This document shows, one piece after another, positions 1 to 10,191 of a DNA stretch of 64,000 bases. The notes below the pieces were generated by a model. The model did no database searches, had not been told where the DNA came from, and saw only the letters and a list, made by a program, of their open reading frames with translations. Origin of the DNA: Owenia fusiformis (Eukaryota > Annelida > Polychaeta > Sabellida > Oweniidae); contig CAIIXF020000006.1 of NCBI GenBank assembly GCA_903813345.2, positions 5,878,989 through 5,942,988 of the forward strand. The letters run 5' to 3'. The position numbers were made by a program, and so were the translations under genes. The stretch's first letter is position 1, and each line of letters opens with the position of its first letter.

Positions 1-1
1 A

Positions 2-1180
2 GCCCATGGGCGTGGTAGTTTGATGAGTAAAATCGACCTAGCAGACGCTTTTAAACATATTCCAGTGAGACAAGCTGACTGGGAACTATTAGGTACGACA
101 TGGGAAATGATCGATATGGATAGCGGTGATAAAGTAATGGTGTATATAGTAGATTTAGTTTTGCCGTTCGGTTCCAGAAGTTCACCTAGAATATTCTCAG
201 ATTTTGCGGACGCTCTACAATATATTATGATAAACAATGGCGTTAGTTCGTGTATACATTACTTGGATGATTATTTTACGTGTGGACCCCCTGAATCGGA
301 TATGTGTAATAACAATTTGAATATTATGTTAGAAACATGTGAAGATGCCGGTTTCACAGTTAACAAAAAGAAAACTATTTTACCAACATCGAAGTTAGAG
401 TTTCTGGGAATCGAGATAGACTCGGAAGTTCTCGAGATGAGGATTACAAATAACAGATTGGTAGACATTTTAGATGAGCTTAAAGCGTGGCGATATCGTC
501 AAAAAGCGTCGAAAAGAGATATCCTGTCTTTGATAGGAAAACTTAACTTTATATGTAGACTAGTGCGCAGTGGTAGAACGTTTCTACGAAGAATGATCGA
601 TCTATCTACTTCAGCGAAATATCTGCATCATAAAATTAAACTGAATAAATCGTTCAGATCTGATATTCAATGGTGGCTGTATTATCTCCCAAGATGGAAT
701 GGGATTTCCGTATTCTACGAAGATCAATGGACCACGAACACACAGTTAAAGCTATTCACAGACGCATCTGAAAAATCCTATGGAGCATATTTCCAAGGAG
801 ATTGGCTTAAAGGATCGTTCGCCCAGGAAGATTCCCATCAAAATATCACATGGAAAGAACTTTACGCCATTGTTGTAGCAATAGCTACTTGGGGAAAACA
901 GCTTTGCCAGAAAAGGATTATAATCAGATGTGATAACGAAGCCATAGTATATGTGGTTAACTCAGGAACAAGCAGAAATAAACACTTAATGTCACTAGTC
1001 AGAGCTTTATTCTTCTATTGTGCCTCAGTCCAATGCGAATGTAGATGCGTGCATATAGAGGGACGAAAGAATATATTAGCCGATGCGTTAAGTAGAGACC
1101 AAATGGACAAGTTTTATAAGTTCGTGTCATCAAACGATACGAGGCAATGGGAACCAGTAAATATTAAAGTATTTTACTGA
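2..1180 (+). CDS. Reverse transcriptase-RNase H of the YR retrotransposon, 5' partial
   Basis: Copies element RNA into DNA and removes the RNA strand. Numbering residues from the TTG codon at 20, motif A is seen at 3-11 (SKIDLADAF) and the catalytic YLDD box at 81-84. The RNase H acidic residues follow at D248 (LFTDAS), E280 (WKE), D305 (CDN) and D355 (ILADALSR). The frame is open to the window edge, so the true start and any gag part lie upstream. It has no internal stop and ends at TGA 1178-1180. All visible catalytic residues are present, which suggests a young insertion. No methyltransferase domain follows. The family assignment to YR retroelements is firm because of the recombinase frame just downstream. 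Confidence 0.9.
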   Translation, partial: AHGRGSLMSKIDLADAFKHIPVRQADWELLGTTWEMIDMDSGDKVMVYIVDLVLPFGSRSSPRIFSDFADALQYIMINNGVSSCIHYLDDYFTCGPPESDMCNNNLNIMLETCEDAGFTVNKKKTILPTSKLEFLGIEIDSEVLEMRITNNRLVDILDELKAWRYRQKASKRDILSLIGKLNFICRLVRSGRTFLRRMIDLSTSAKYLHHKIKLNKSFRSDIQWWLYYLPRWNGISVFYEDQWTTNTQLKLFTDASEKSYGAYFQGDWLKGSFAQEDSHQNITWKELYAIVVAIATWGKQLCQKRIIIRCDNEAIVYVVNSGTSRNKHLMSLVRALFFYCASVQCECRCVHIEGRKNILADALSRDQMDKFYKFVSSNDTRQWEPVNIKVFY

Positions 1181-1398
1181 ATACAAATCATGAGAACAAA
1201 AGCTTACCATAGTATTTTATCATATCATATATACCAGTCACCTTTAGATTGATACAAAAATTCAATCGAATTTCACTGTACGCCATCAGGCAATATAAAC
1301 GAGTATTGTTGAATGTATGCTCATACTTGTAAATAGTTATTTTTATACATATGTAGAGATAGACTAGTTAATCGTATTAATGTTGATTAATATTTATT
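1181..1398 (+). other. Spacer between RT-RH and recombinase frames, with a 3'-splice-like tract
   Basis: Non-coding 218 bp. Its 3' end is a T-rich tract ending in TTTTGTCAG at 1397-1405, which looks like a splice acceptor. Some YR retroelements are reported to use introns, so a spliced recombinase message is possible, but no matching in-frame donor was found. Confidence 0.35.
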
Positions 1399-2355
1399 TT
1401 GTCAGGGTCTTTGGACTGTCAGGAACTAAAGAAAACGGCTCAAGATTTGGTAAGAAGAGGATTACGTCCTGCCACTAGAAAGACATATTCATCAGGTCAA
1501 AAATCTTTCATGGAATTTTGTGATAAAGCCAATTTAGAATGTCTTCCAGCATCAGAAGAATGTCTTTTAATGTACATAGCATATTCTTATGAAAAGAAAC
1601 TAAGGCATGGCACAATCCTCAATTACTTATATGCAGTGAGATCCATGCACCTTGAGCACGGGTTCAATGATCCTTTAGAAAAATCTTTTAAAATAAAAAG
1701 AGCACTACAAGCTGTTTTAATAGAACAAAATAATTCAGGAGATAGCGTTAATCAAAAAGATGCCATTACAGCTGATGTACTTTTTCAATTATTTCAAATA
1801 CATGATTTTAACAGCATAGATCAACTGATGTATTTTACTGCATTATCAATTGCATTTTTTGGACTTTTACGATGCTCTGAATTGATAAATCTGACATAAG
1901 ATGATATAAGTGTAGTAAGAAATGAAAATTGTGAGTCAGACAAACATATGGTAGTCAAAATACGAATTTCAAAAACAGACCCAATTGGGAAAGGTCTAGA
2001 AGCAGTTATAGCATGCACAAAGCAACCTATGTGTGCGGTGTGTTCTACTGAAATGTACATTAGTCGTCGTAAGTCAGATTCAAATGCACTTTTTGTTCTG
2101 AGTAATGGACAACAAATAGATAGAAAATGTTTCATATCCCATCTTAAGGTCTCCATGGCAGTTTTAGGGTATAACCCAGCAAAATTCTCTGGTCATTCTC
2201 TTCGTAGCAGGGGAGCGACCACAGGGGGTAATGTAGGCCTTAAAGATTGGGAAATAAAAGCTATCGGTAGATGGAAAAGTCAATGTTATCAGAGATACAT
2301 TAGAATACCCAAGGAAACCCTTTGCAAATTATCGGCAAAATTGACAGAACATTAA
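1399..2355 (+). pseudogene. Tyrosine recombinase of the YR retrotransposon, one internal stop
   Basis: Would integrate the circular DNA copy of the element by DNA strand exchange through a tyrosine. Seen: a single reading frame whose first codon may be the TTG at 1399. The first catalytic arginine sits in LLRCSEL (codon 1870-1872), the HxxR box in HSLRSRGAT (His 2194-2196, Arg 2203-2205), and the likely nucleophile in QRYIR (Tyr 2296-2298). The frame is interrupted only by TAA at 1897-1899, nine codons after the first catalytic arginine. The second half continues in the same frame to TAA 2353-2355. All four core residues survive, so the copy is recently broken, or the stop is an allele or an assembly error. 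The N-terminal half resembles the SAM-like DNA-binding domain of phage integrases and Cryptons. Confidence 0.85.
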
Positions 2356-3600
2356 TGTTTAATTACATGTTGTAGCCTTTAAATTGTATAGATATCCGTG
2401 GCTATGTATCTTAATATTTTGTACTTATGTTAGATCTATCAGTGGTGATTAGTGTTTACGCGTAAAACGCATAGTGTATAATGTTATATCGTCGTTTGGG
2501 CGGCTGTTGGGCGGTTTTTACAAGTTAAAATAAAACTGTTGAAATAAAGCATCCGCTCATTTTAGCCCAAACGACGTGTTTTTGTTTAATTTGTGTTTTG
2601 TTCCTGGTGATGGAGGAGGACATTAATGATTATTTACAAAGTAAATAGTTTTTAATAGCATAGCGACATCTTTATTATCTTACTATAACTGATTATTAGT
2701 GCATGCGTATGTACATTCGATCGATTTACACTTAGTCATAGTTGAGTAAAGCTTTTTAAAACAAACTTAGACGACATTTAATATTTAAAGAAAATAATTT
2801 GATAGATAACTTATGCATGTATAAGTCTCTAAGTAAAAAATTTAAGGGAAACTGGTTTCGTGATTTTACAGAGGACAGCAAGGTATCAATGTTGTTGTCT
2901 ACAATCCCGGACTCACGCTATTTATTTACAGTTTGTAGATTAACGATCCTTATTTAAAGACAACGTCGTCTTTATGAATTATTTAAGACATCAGTAGTCA
3001 CAGAAATTGATTATCCGAAGAGGATACCGAGTTCTGACCAGCAGACGAACAATTGCAGACATGGGCTAAGTTTGTTTATTTAACAGTTAGATTTGTTGAC
3101 TTACTGATCCGTATTGTAATCTCTGGGAAGACGTTATTTTTATTTATTCATACTTTGTATTTGCGTCCAATGTAATAAAGTTGATACTTTTATGAACAAG
3201 AATTTCATTTTAATGGCCATTTTGTATGCCTTTTATTTCCACACCATGTTTTGATTAGTGTTTTTGCTATAAAACTCAAGAAATGTCAACTTTTTAATTA
3301 AGGAATGTTGGTTACTCTCTTGTGGTAAATCAAATTGTTGATGATGTCAACAGATCATGAGATAACACATTGTCCGGGGAAAGATATCAATATCAGTTGT
3401 ATATCGGATACAAAAATAGATATTATAGTAAATGCTAATTGTTTGCTCTGAAATAATGTGACTAATGACTATTCCAGCGAATCAGGTAGATATTTCAACG
3501 GTTTTCGCGTAATGAAAGAATTTAGTTTTCGTTTCTATTAATTTGACAAGTAGGGTCGTTGATAAACACATATAACTGTAAAAGTATTTATTGGAAGTAC
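2356..3600. other. Non-coding stretch after the recombinase; probable 3' region of the retroelement
   Basis: No gene is visible. It holds a 12-bp palindrome at 2455-2466 (TTTACGCGTAAA), the inverted repeat listed separately, AATAAA-like signals near 2529, 2543 and 3174, and a short imperfect inverted repeat near 2954-2975. A 12-codon ATG frame starts near 2610 and stops at once. I saw no direct repeats of the B1/B2 kind, so the right terminus of the element is unresolved. Confidence 0.4.
2490..2576. repeat. 12-bp perfect inverted repeat downstream of the recombinase frame
   Basis: CGTCGTTTGGGC at 2490-2501 pairs with GCCCAAACGACG at 2565-2576 around a 63-base loop that contains two AATAAA-type signals. 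It could be part of the terminal structure of the YR element or a transcript 3'-end hairpin. The pairing is seen directly; the role is inferred. Confidence 0.6.
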
Positions 3601-3640
3601 TTGTTTTAACGCTTCTCTTTTTGTCTCTCGACAGGCATAT

Positions 3641-3857
3641 GCGTAGCCAGGGGGGGGGGGGGGTTGCGGTGCATAACCAATAAAATAGAACCAAGAAATA
3701 GAAGAAGAGATAGAAGCCTCAAGCTCAATTTTGAAGGAAGTTGCATCTTTTGGCTTGCTTTTGCCACGATCGCAACCCCCTCCCCCGACTGAAAACCGTT
3801 ATTGTTTTTTTTGGCGATCGCACCCCCCCCCCCCGACTGAAAGTTGGCTACGCCCCT
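3641..3857. mobile_element. Short TIR element, GCGTAGCC...GGCTACGC family, copy 1
   Basis: Ends are GCGTAGCCAGG (left) and GGCTACGCCCCTG (right), so the termini are inverted. Just inside each end are long G or C runs (14 G at 3650-3663). The right half contains two related blocks reading GATCGCA followed by C-rich sequence and GACTGAAA. A second copy lies at 5575-5754. The CAGGGGCGTAGCC type of end resembles hAT-like non-autonomous elements, but no clear 8-bp target duplication was seen. No protein is encoded. Confidence 0.65.
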
Positions 3858-3881
3858 GAACATGGATAATAGGGGCACTAT

Positions 3882-3966
3882 TACGCTGCGTGCAGAGTCT
3901 AATTATAAACTACGAGAAGACGAAACTCTCATTTAAGAAGTGAAGTCGAACAAATGCAAAAGGTAG
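3882..3966 (+). mobile_element. TACCCT-family short inverted-end repeat, copy A
   Basis: About 85 bp. It begins near CTGCGTGCAGAGTCTA and ends with AAGAAGTGAAGTCGAACAAA followed by TGCAAAAGGTA. The same two end modules recur at 7717-7774, 27933-28004, 34443-34600, 34862-34925, 35044-35130 and 35918-36113. The complete copies have inverted TACCCT/AGGGTA ends. It is non-coding. Confidence 0.7.
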
Positions 3967-5574
3967 GGTATTATAGAAGGGGATCATATACAAGCACGAT
4001 CTATTTCAAAACGCCTTTAACTTTTGTTCTTCAACTGTTGCCCTTTGTGCATTTCAAAAAGAAAATACCTTAATCTAATTTGTTCCACCTTTCTTTTCGT
4101 TCAGTTCTGCGATATTATCGTTATGTCCATATGTTGTTTAGGATAATGTCATTTGCGAAATAGCTTTAAGACATTATGAGAATGAAGATGGGAGTTTCCA
4201 CGATAATGTTGTTCACATGATTTTATACACATACCTGCATAACAATCGGAGACAGAAGTCTTAATATTGTCCAATCAAAAAATAAGAATCTAAAATTTAA
4301 TGATAACAAAAGGATTAATTGCTTAGTTCTCTTTGTCTTAGTCTTTGTTTTCTTAAATGCGGAAGTGTACCAACATCACCTAGATTACATAAGAGATTAA
4401 AATTAAAATTGCTTTTAATTGCAAGTTAATGCATTCCGATCTAAATGTGTATACCTGTAATTTGGGGGGGGGGGGCGATGTTACATCACATAACTACAAC
4501 GTTCATATAGAAATATACAATAAGCATGTCCGTATAAAAGCTAAAATTAGCGTCGAGTTATGAAAAACAATGCTAAACACTGAAACAAATCGACTTGATT
4601 ACCTTTGAAAACTTCTTGAGAGGAAATGGACAAATGTATTTTTCGAACTCATTAGCACCACGTCTGTCTGATTGAAATACTATTTTTTAAATACAAACAT
4701 AAATGATTTAATCTTGGTCAGAAGTCTGAACATTGTCCAACAAGATAATAAGAATCTAACATTTAATGATTACAAAATGATTAATTGCTATATAGTCTTT
4801 GTCTTAGTCTTTGTTTTTCTAACGGCGGAAGTGTACCAACATCACCTTGATTACAGAAGAGATCATCTAAGTCTAAAATTGCTTTTAATTCCCGGGTTTT
4901 AATTACTTTTTATGTCTAGACTTTTTGCCTCTATTCTCATTTTTAAACCTGTTTCTGTTTGCGTATTTAACAATTGTGATAAATTATTCAGTTAGTGTCG
5001 AAATCAAAACAATTTTCTACATTAATAGTCCCCTCCTCTTGCACTGACTAAATATTAAAATAAGCCAGTCTGATTGCGAATTTACAAATCCTGTAAAAGT
5101 AGCTTCAAACCGCTTTTTAATCAGAGAAAACAATAAGTTAATTCATCTGATTGCGAAAATACGAATCAATCTGATTATCTGATCTCCATGCTATTTGATT
5201 CGTGCATTATCTACAAGTCAGTCGGGCAAGGGTGAAATTATTTCATTTGAAAACAGAAATAAATATCAGAACCCCTCTAGCATAACTATTCGGAAGAGAT
5301 TCATACAAAAATAAGGTACACAACTGATGAAGAGTCGCACACAATGCACGCATCCCTCTCCTCCTCCTCCGTGTTTGCCCACACACGACCATATTTGACA
5401 ATTTTTCTAAAAGCGTTTCCCCGGGAATATAGGTGTAGCGGTTGCCAGGAGTCGCACAGCTTGGGAGTCAGGGTATCCTGATCCATGCCTCAACGCCTGA
5501 CGGGTCTGATATTTAGAGGGGGTGCAAAAATTATTAGGGGGCGGGGTAAACATGAAAGTTGCCAAAATATCCAT
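3967..5574. other. Non-coding stretch with a diverged direct duplication and a poly-G run
   Basis: No gene is recognised. A direct duplication pairs 4253-4420 with 4719-4890; the second copy has a short open frame with a hydrophobic stretch, but the first copy is broken by stops. A 12-G run lies at 4464-4475. A short CTGATTGCGAA motif recurs near 5070 and 5148. The rest looks like decayed repeat DNA. Confidence 0.5.
4253..4890 (+). repeat. Diverged direct duplication (4253-4420 and 4719-4890)
   Basis: Both copies begin at CAGAAGTCT and share blocks such as CTTTGTCTTAGTCTTTGTTT and GAAGTGTACCAACATCACCT. They are separated by about 300 bp, with substitutions and small indels between them. It is either an old duplication or two copies of one dispersed repeat. 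Confidence 0.7.
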
Positions 5575-5754
5575 AGGCGTAGCCAGGAGGGGGGGGGGTG
5601 CGATAGCAACCTCCCCCATAACAATAAAAATAAAACGCTGAGAAAGAAGAAGAAAGGAGCATTAAAATGCCACAATCATACCCTCCTGACTGAAAACCGA
5701 AATCTTTTTGGCGATCGCACCCCTCCCCCCTGACTGAAAGCTGGCTACGCCCTT
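5575..5754. mobile_element. Short TIR element, GCGTAGCC...GGCTACGC family, copy 2
   Basis: Left end TAGGCGTAGCCAGG and right end GGCTACGCCCTTG are inverted. It shares with copy 1 (3641-3857) the G-run after the left end and the internal GGCGATCGCACCCC...GACTGAAAG blocks near the right end. Short ATATC sequences flank both sides and may be a decayed target duplication. It is non-coding. Confidence 0.65.
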
Positions 5755-7716
5755 GATATCTGTTTTTGGTCATCAATAAAACTATATTTATATGGTGAGG
5801 ATTTATGGATTTTGATAAAAATAGGCTTTTATGTTTTATTTATCATGATGCTTTTATGTAGGCTATTAATTACAGTTCTTTTTGCAATAAAAACTGGTAT
5901 GTTTATGCAAATTCCGATTGGACTAATATAAAGGGATATTGTTTCATTATATGGACTTGAGAAAGTCCGACATACTCATTGCTTTCAACCCAAAACTTAA
6001 AATAGGAAGTTATCAAGATCCCAAGAACACCATCGCTACTTAAACAATACGTTTGTAAAATCCCGGCGATCGAAATGCAATCAAACTTTCGCAATCAGGT
6101 GCCTAATTAGTCGTTTGATCTCTAAAGTTTTACGACTGAACTTTTCAATGAACTCGTGAGAAGCAAACGCAATCATCATATAAACATTTTTCTAGTAAAT
6201 CTAAAATAGAGTAAAACCCAGGGAAAAAGATCGCGTGGTTATTTGATTATTTCATAGGAATTAGGCATATTTCAATTTTGAAATAACAAAAGTCAGTCTC
6301 GGAAGAATTTTCCAAGCATTCCCTGCTTTGATGCGTTTTTATTGCAGGGGCCGTTTAGCGCCGATATGAATTCATTAGGGCATTAGGGTTGTGCTTTATT
6401 TGTTTTATTTATATAAATGTTATGAAATGTGTACGACACTTTAATGAATTATTTTAAGGGTTACAATGCATATTTGACTTTTCCCTCTAAACGTTTAAAA
6501 TTCATCTTTATACTTTTCTTAGTTTGATTCAATAAAATTAACATTGGATCCCAGACAGTTATCAAATTCTCAGACATTTGATTAATATAGATATTTGTAC
6601 TTCCTTTGACCAGTGGCTGGTGTGACTGAGATTCGAATCTAATCTGTTTCATTTTTATGTAAATTGAGAGGAATAAAGTTTTATTTTAAGCGTTTTAACA
6701 ATCTTAACGTTTGGCGTGCAGCTCAACTTAATACACAATCAAAGGACTAAATACAGAAATAAGAACATGCCTTTTATTTGTTATTCAAACTCGAGCAATA
6801 TCCCAAAATAACTGCGGTAAGGTAGCATCTTGATTACAGTAAAGACAGGCCATCTTATTTCTAGGAATTATTTCTGCCTCTCATTCCTTAAACCAGCTTC
6901 GTTAAACAGTGCCAAAATATTTAAGTCGGAGCCAAAAACAAGACTATTTTTATATTTAAATCCCCTCACCTTGTCAATGTCTATGCCTGCATCTGGTTTC
7001 CCACCTTTGGGAGGGAGCCAATATGCCAATATACACATAGATTACTTACTGGCCATGGACAGGGGGGGGGGCACAGAAACGAACATTCTGGGGTCATACG
7101 GGATAACTGGGGAAGGGGGGGGGGGGGTGTGGTGAATAGTGAAGTCCGGGAGTGAAGTTAAGGGGTACTGAAATCTTTCTTTTGATATTTAGTGCTTGAA
7201 TGGAAACTTGTTTCCACTCCCCGCATTCTAGTAGAATTTAAATATTTGATCCAAAGGAGTTATTTTAAATCAAACTTGCATTCCGATTAATTAACACTCC
7301 CATGATTGTACTGCTTCACTATTGTCTTAGATAATTATAATGAATTCACGGGACACTATAGTCTTCCTTTTAAACTGTAGTGGTTGGATGGAGACTTGTT
7401 TCCCCACCCCGTACACTAGTAAATTTGTAAATTTAAATTATTTGATTTAGGAAGGTATTTGCAATCCAACTCTGATGATGCAAGACTAGTCAGCCAAGAC
7501 TTAATTATGAACTTATTATCATTTAGACTATTGAGTTCATTAAATTATAATTCTATAGATATCATATTTAATCCTGTCAACACAATAATGGTATTAATTG
7601 GCATGATATGTAATCAGAGACGGTTTAAAAAGTTGTTTAGATTAATGATAGTATTAGGAAAAATCCTAATTCAAAGTTTTTGTTCTCTCGCAATCCAGAG
7701 CAAACCACTCGCCGGG
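5755..7716. other. Non-coding stretch, poly-G runs and a decayed direct repeat
   Basis: No gene is recognised; the short open frames here have no family features. G runs lie at 7062-7071 (10 G) and 7115-7127 (13 G). Two diverged direct copies at 7190-7283 and 7376-7467 share TGGAAACTTGTTTCC-like and ACTAGTA/ATTTAAAT blocks. Confidence 0.5.
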
Positions 7717-7774
7717 TACCCTGCGTGCAGAGTCTAGCTCTTTTAAGAAGTGAAGTCAAACGAATGCAAAGGGT
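7717..7774 (+). mobile_element. TACCCT-family short repeat, copy B, with 10-bp target duplication
   Basis: The smallest intact copy: starts TACCCTGCGTGCAGAGTCTA and ends GAATGCAAAGGGT, with inverted ACCCT/AGGGT termini. It is flanked on both sides by the 10-bp sequence ACTCGCCGGG (7707-7716 and 7775-7784), a convincing target-site duplication. At 58 bp it cannot encode anything and must have been moved by another element's transposase. A 9-10 bp duplication is known for MULE-type and some other DNA transposons; that assignment is inferred. Confidence 0.75.
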
Positions 7775-7784
7775 ACTCGCCGGG

Positions 7785-8522
7785 CAAGCATTCTTTAAAA
7801 ACGTGAAGTTTTCACCATGTTGAGCAGTTTTGAAAGTTTTTATAACTGCCCCCCCCCCTTGACACTCGAGTGTAAGAATCCTTTCCACACTGTCAATGGT
7901 TTTACAAAATAGTTCATGTCAGGAAGGAGGAGGGGTGAGTGTGGAGAACAATCACTGACTGCGATTTGTATGTATTATTATATCTTGGTTACCCCCATAT
8001 CTGGCGAGCATTGAACATTATACACTTATCATCAATTCGTAAAGAATAGTTTTAAAGTTACTTGTAATTATCAGACCGATCTTTTATGGACAATATTATA
8101 TATCACTCTTTTATGGACAATATTATATATGCGAAGAATTATTAAACGCTTGCTGCATGCAAACATACAACACTTTTTAATTGGAATACTTTACTTAGTT
8201 AATTAACACAGTAGTCATATGACACACGGATAAGACGTAACTGGTCCAAGGATAAACTCTATCTATCTCTCAATAGAGTGAACTTTTTATTCCTGAGAAT
8301 TAGTAGTTAGTCGTGGTTATTACTTATGGATAACACATAAAGTATTCTTTCTTAGTAGTGCTTACAAAATAGTGTGTCCCGTTGTGTTAGTTCTATACTA
8401 AGTCCAAATATACCACCATAGAGGCAGAAATATAGGGACCATAAGGGTTACCTGACACAAAATAACGTCTCTCTGAAATATCAATTCTTGAAAAAACATA
8501 AATTTTTCTCAGGCACAAGTGA
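7785..8522. other. Non-coding stretch
   Basis: Contains a 10-C run at 7849-7858 and a two-copy tandem repeat of CTTTTATGGACAATATTATATAT at about 8079-8131. Nothing else is recognised. Confidence 0.5.
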
Positions 8523-9880
8523 AGCATTGTATTGTATTGTATCTTTTATTCCTCCACAAGGGAGAGCAAACATATACAATTACATCATTTTAATATACAA
8601 AAATTATAACTACAAAGGAACATATTTACAAAAAACAGTGCTTGAGTTCATTGCCAATATCATGATTATCGACATGTGATTTCTAATAGTGCAATTCTAG
8701 GTAAATACAAGGATCAGGATTTGATTACTTTAAAGTAACTGTCTAAATGATAGAGAGATGTAGCACACTCGATGATGAATTGATCGTAAATATCATCATT
8801 TATGAAAATATCTACTCTACTACCGAGTATAGTTTGTTCAAAAATATCTTCAGAAGCTGATAACAGCTTAACGCTATCATTGACTGGCAAAATGTCAACT
8901 AAATGTTCAAGAAAATCATTTCTTTCGTTTAACATGTATGAGCACCTAAGGAAGTGTGCAACTATATCTTTGCATAGGATATTGCATTTTTTGCATTGAA
9001 AGGATTTATAGTTTGGAATAGTTGAAAGGTAAACAAGGTTAGCCAGTTGCCACAAGTGTGTAGGATTTCGTTTGCCTATTATCCATGCAAAACTTGGTTC
9101 AATTTGAATTTGAATGTTGCTGAACATTACAAGATTACTATTTGCATTTATCCTTGCTAACCACATTTGCTCTTCTTGTGAATGTACCTGGTATTTTACC
9201 ATTTTTTTAAATAGTACTTTATGAATGGTTTTCCCTGTTTTAACAAAACTGTCTACATAATCACTGATAAGGTTCAACATCATAATTTCATGAATAAATC
9301 CTGATTGTGAACTCACACCCTTTAATAGAAATGAAGACAGCCTAAATAAAAACACTCGCCTTGTCATTACATGAAATGTTCTGCATAAGCGATCGAAAAA
9401 TAACAGTTTTGCATTATTGATGTAACATGATATAGGTAACAACCCAAGAGTATAAAGAACAACATCAGAAGACACGTTGTGTTCATAGCCTTGGATTATT
9501 TTTGCTATTTGACGATATGCAACATCTAAAGAGTATATATTTTCACATGATAAGTTGTTCCACAGTTCGCAACCAAACATAGCTGTTGGCAATATAACTG
9601 ACATTAGTATTTTGACTGCTACCATTGGATTTAGTCCTCCTTTTTGGGTGCCAATAGGTTTAACTGAATAAAAGCTACCATTCAATTTATTTTTTGCTTG
9701 GTGAACTGATTCATCATTCTTAAGTTGAGCGTGGAGTATGTTGCCAGCATAAGTGTGCGATCTTGTTTCTGGGACAGTATCGTTCTGAATTTCCCATTTA
9801 CGCATGCCCATTTTATTTTCAAATTGTTTTTTTGTTTCGTTAAAGATAACAATCAATGCTTCTAGGATTATTATGTTCAT
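8523..9880 (-). mobile_element. 5'-truncated LINE (non-LTR retrotransposon) 3' end
   Basis: On the minus strand, the C-terminal part of a LINE reverse transcriptase is followed by about 170 bp of 3' UTR. The UTR ends in GGAATAAAAGATACAATACAATACAAT, i.e. a short pentanucleotide tail at 8525-8540. Such repeat tails are typical of CR1/L2-like and related LINEs. Upstream the frame meets a stop a few codons before the first Met, so only the tail of the element is present, as expected for 5' truncation during target-primed reverse transcription. Confidence 0.8.
8714..9880 (-). pseudogene. C-terminal region of a LINE reverse transcriptase (truncated)
   Basis: A 388-residue frame matching the part of LINE ORF2 after the polymerase palm. 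It begins near the HTYAGNIL segment (residues 42-49), which corresponds to the YLG box. The thumb region contains PTAMFGCELWN (98-108), and a C-terminal Cys-His knuckle reads C296-x2-C299 ... H309-x3-C313. The YADD palm motif and endonuclease are missing, so this cannot be active. The remaining frame has no stop, so the insertion is not very old. The start is arbitrary: codons upstream of the Met are still LINE-like until a TGA. The clade (CR1/L2/Jockey-like) is not certain. Confidence 0.8.
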
Positions 9881-10191
9881 TCCTAAGCTCCTTACATAAA
9901 TTTGATGACCACCTCGTATTGCCTTTCAAAAAGGTTATATCAACAATTGTATAAAAACGGCTTATAATTTTGCCCCCTGGGGTACGCACTTTTTTTATAG
10001 TTAAGTTACATACGAACTATTTGTATAAATCTTTAAATGGTTTATTAGTGTTATTTCTATGTTTGTCATGAATGAAAATAAAAAATTCAACGATATCGAA
10101 GAAATAAAAAACTGACCAAATATGGGGGTGTCCTTATCTTAGGGGGGAGAGGGGGCGGATATAACCCCTAAATAACGTGCACCATGGGACA
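9881..10191. other. Non-coding stretch
   Basis: Apart from the last few LINE-like codons on the minus strand (to about 9930), nothing is recognised. Confidence 0.5.

Larger units (their letters stand above)
1..2580 (+). mobile_element. Tyrosine-recombinase retrotransposon (Ngaro/DIRS-like), left end outside window
   Basis: Seen: an RT-RNase H reading frame (to 1180) is followed on the same strand by a tyrosine recombinase frame (1399-2355), with no integrase or methyltransferase between them. Known: this gene order (RT-RH, then YR) is typical of the Ngaro branch of the DIRS order, whereas DIRS1 proper carries a methyltransferase after RNase H. The reading frame is already open at base 2, so the gag-like part and the left terminal repeat lie outside the window. 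An inverted repeat at 2490-2576 follows the YR frame and may belong to the 3' terminal structure. I could not fix the right boundary; it may reach about 3190, where an AATAAAG occurs. I rate the order as near certain and the family (Ngaro) as likely. Confidence 0.8.

Noticed and set aside
1150-1410. RT-RNase H and recombinase joined by splicing from a GTAAAT donor at 1157
   Set aside because: The donor is in phase 0, but the acceptor at 1405 enters the recombinase frame at the second codon position, so the join would be out of frame.
4672-4902. Small hydrophobic open frame
   Set aside because: It starts at TTG, lies in a duplicated segment whose other copy is broken by stops, and shows no family match.
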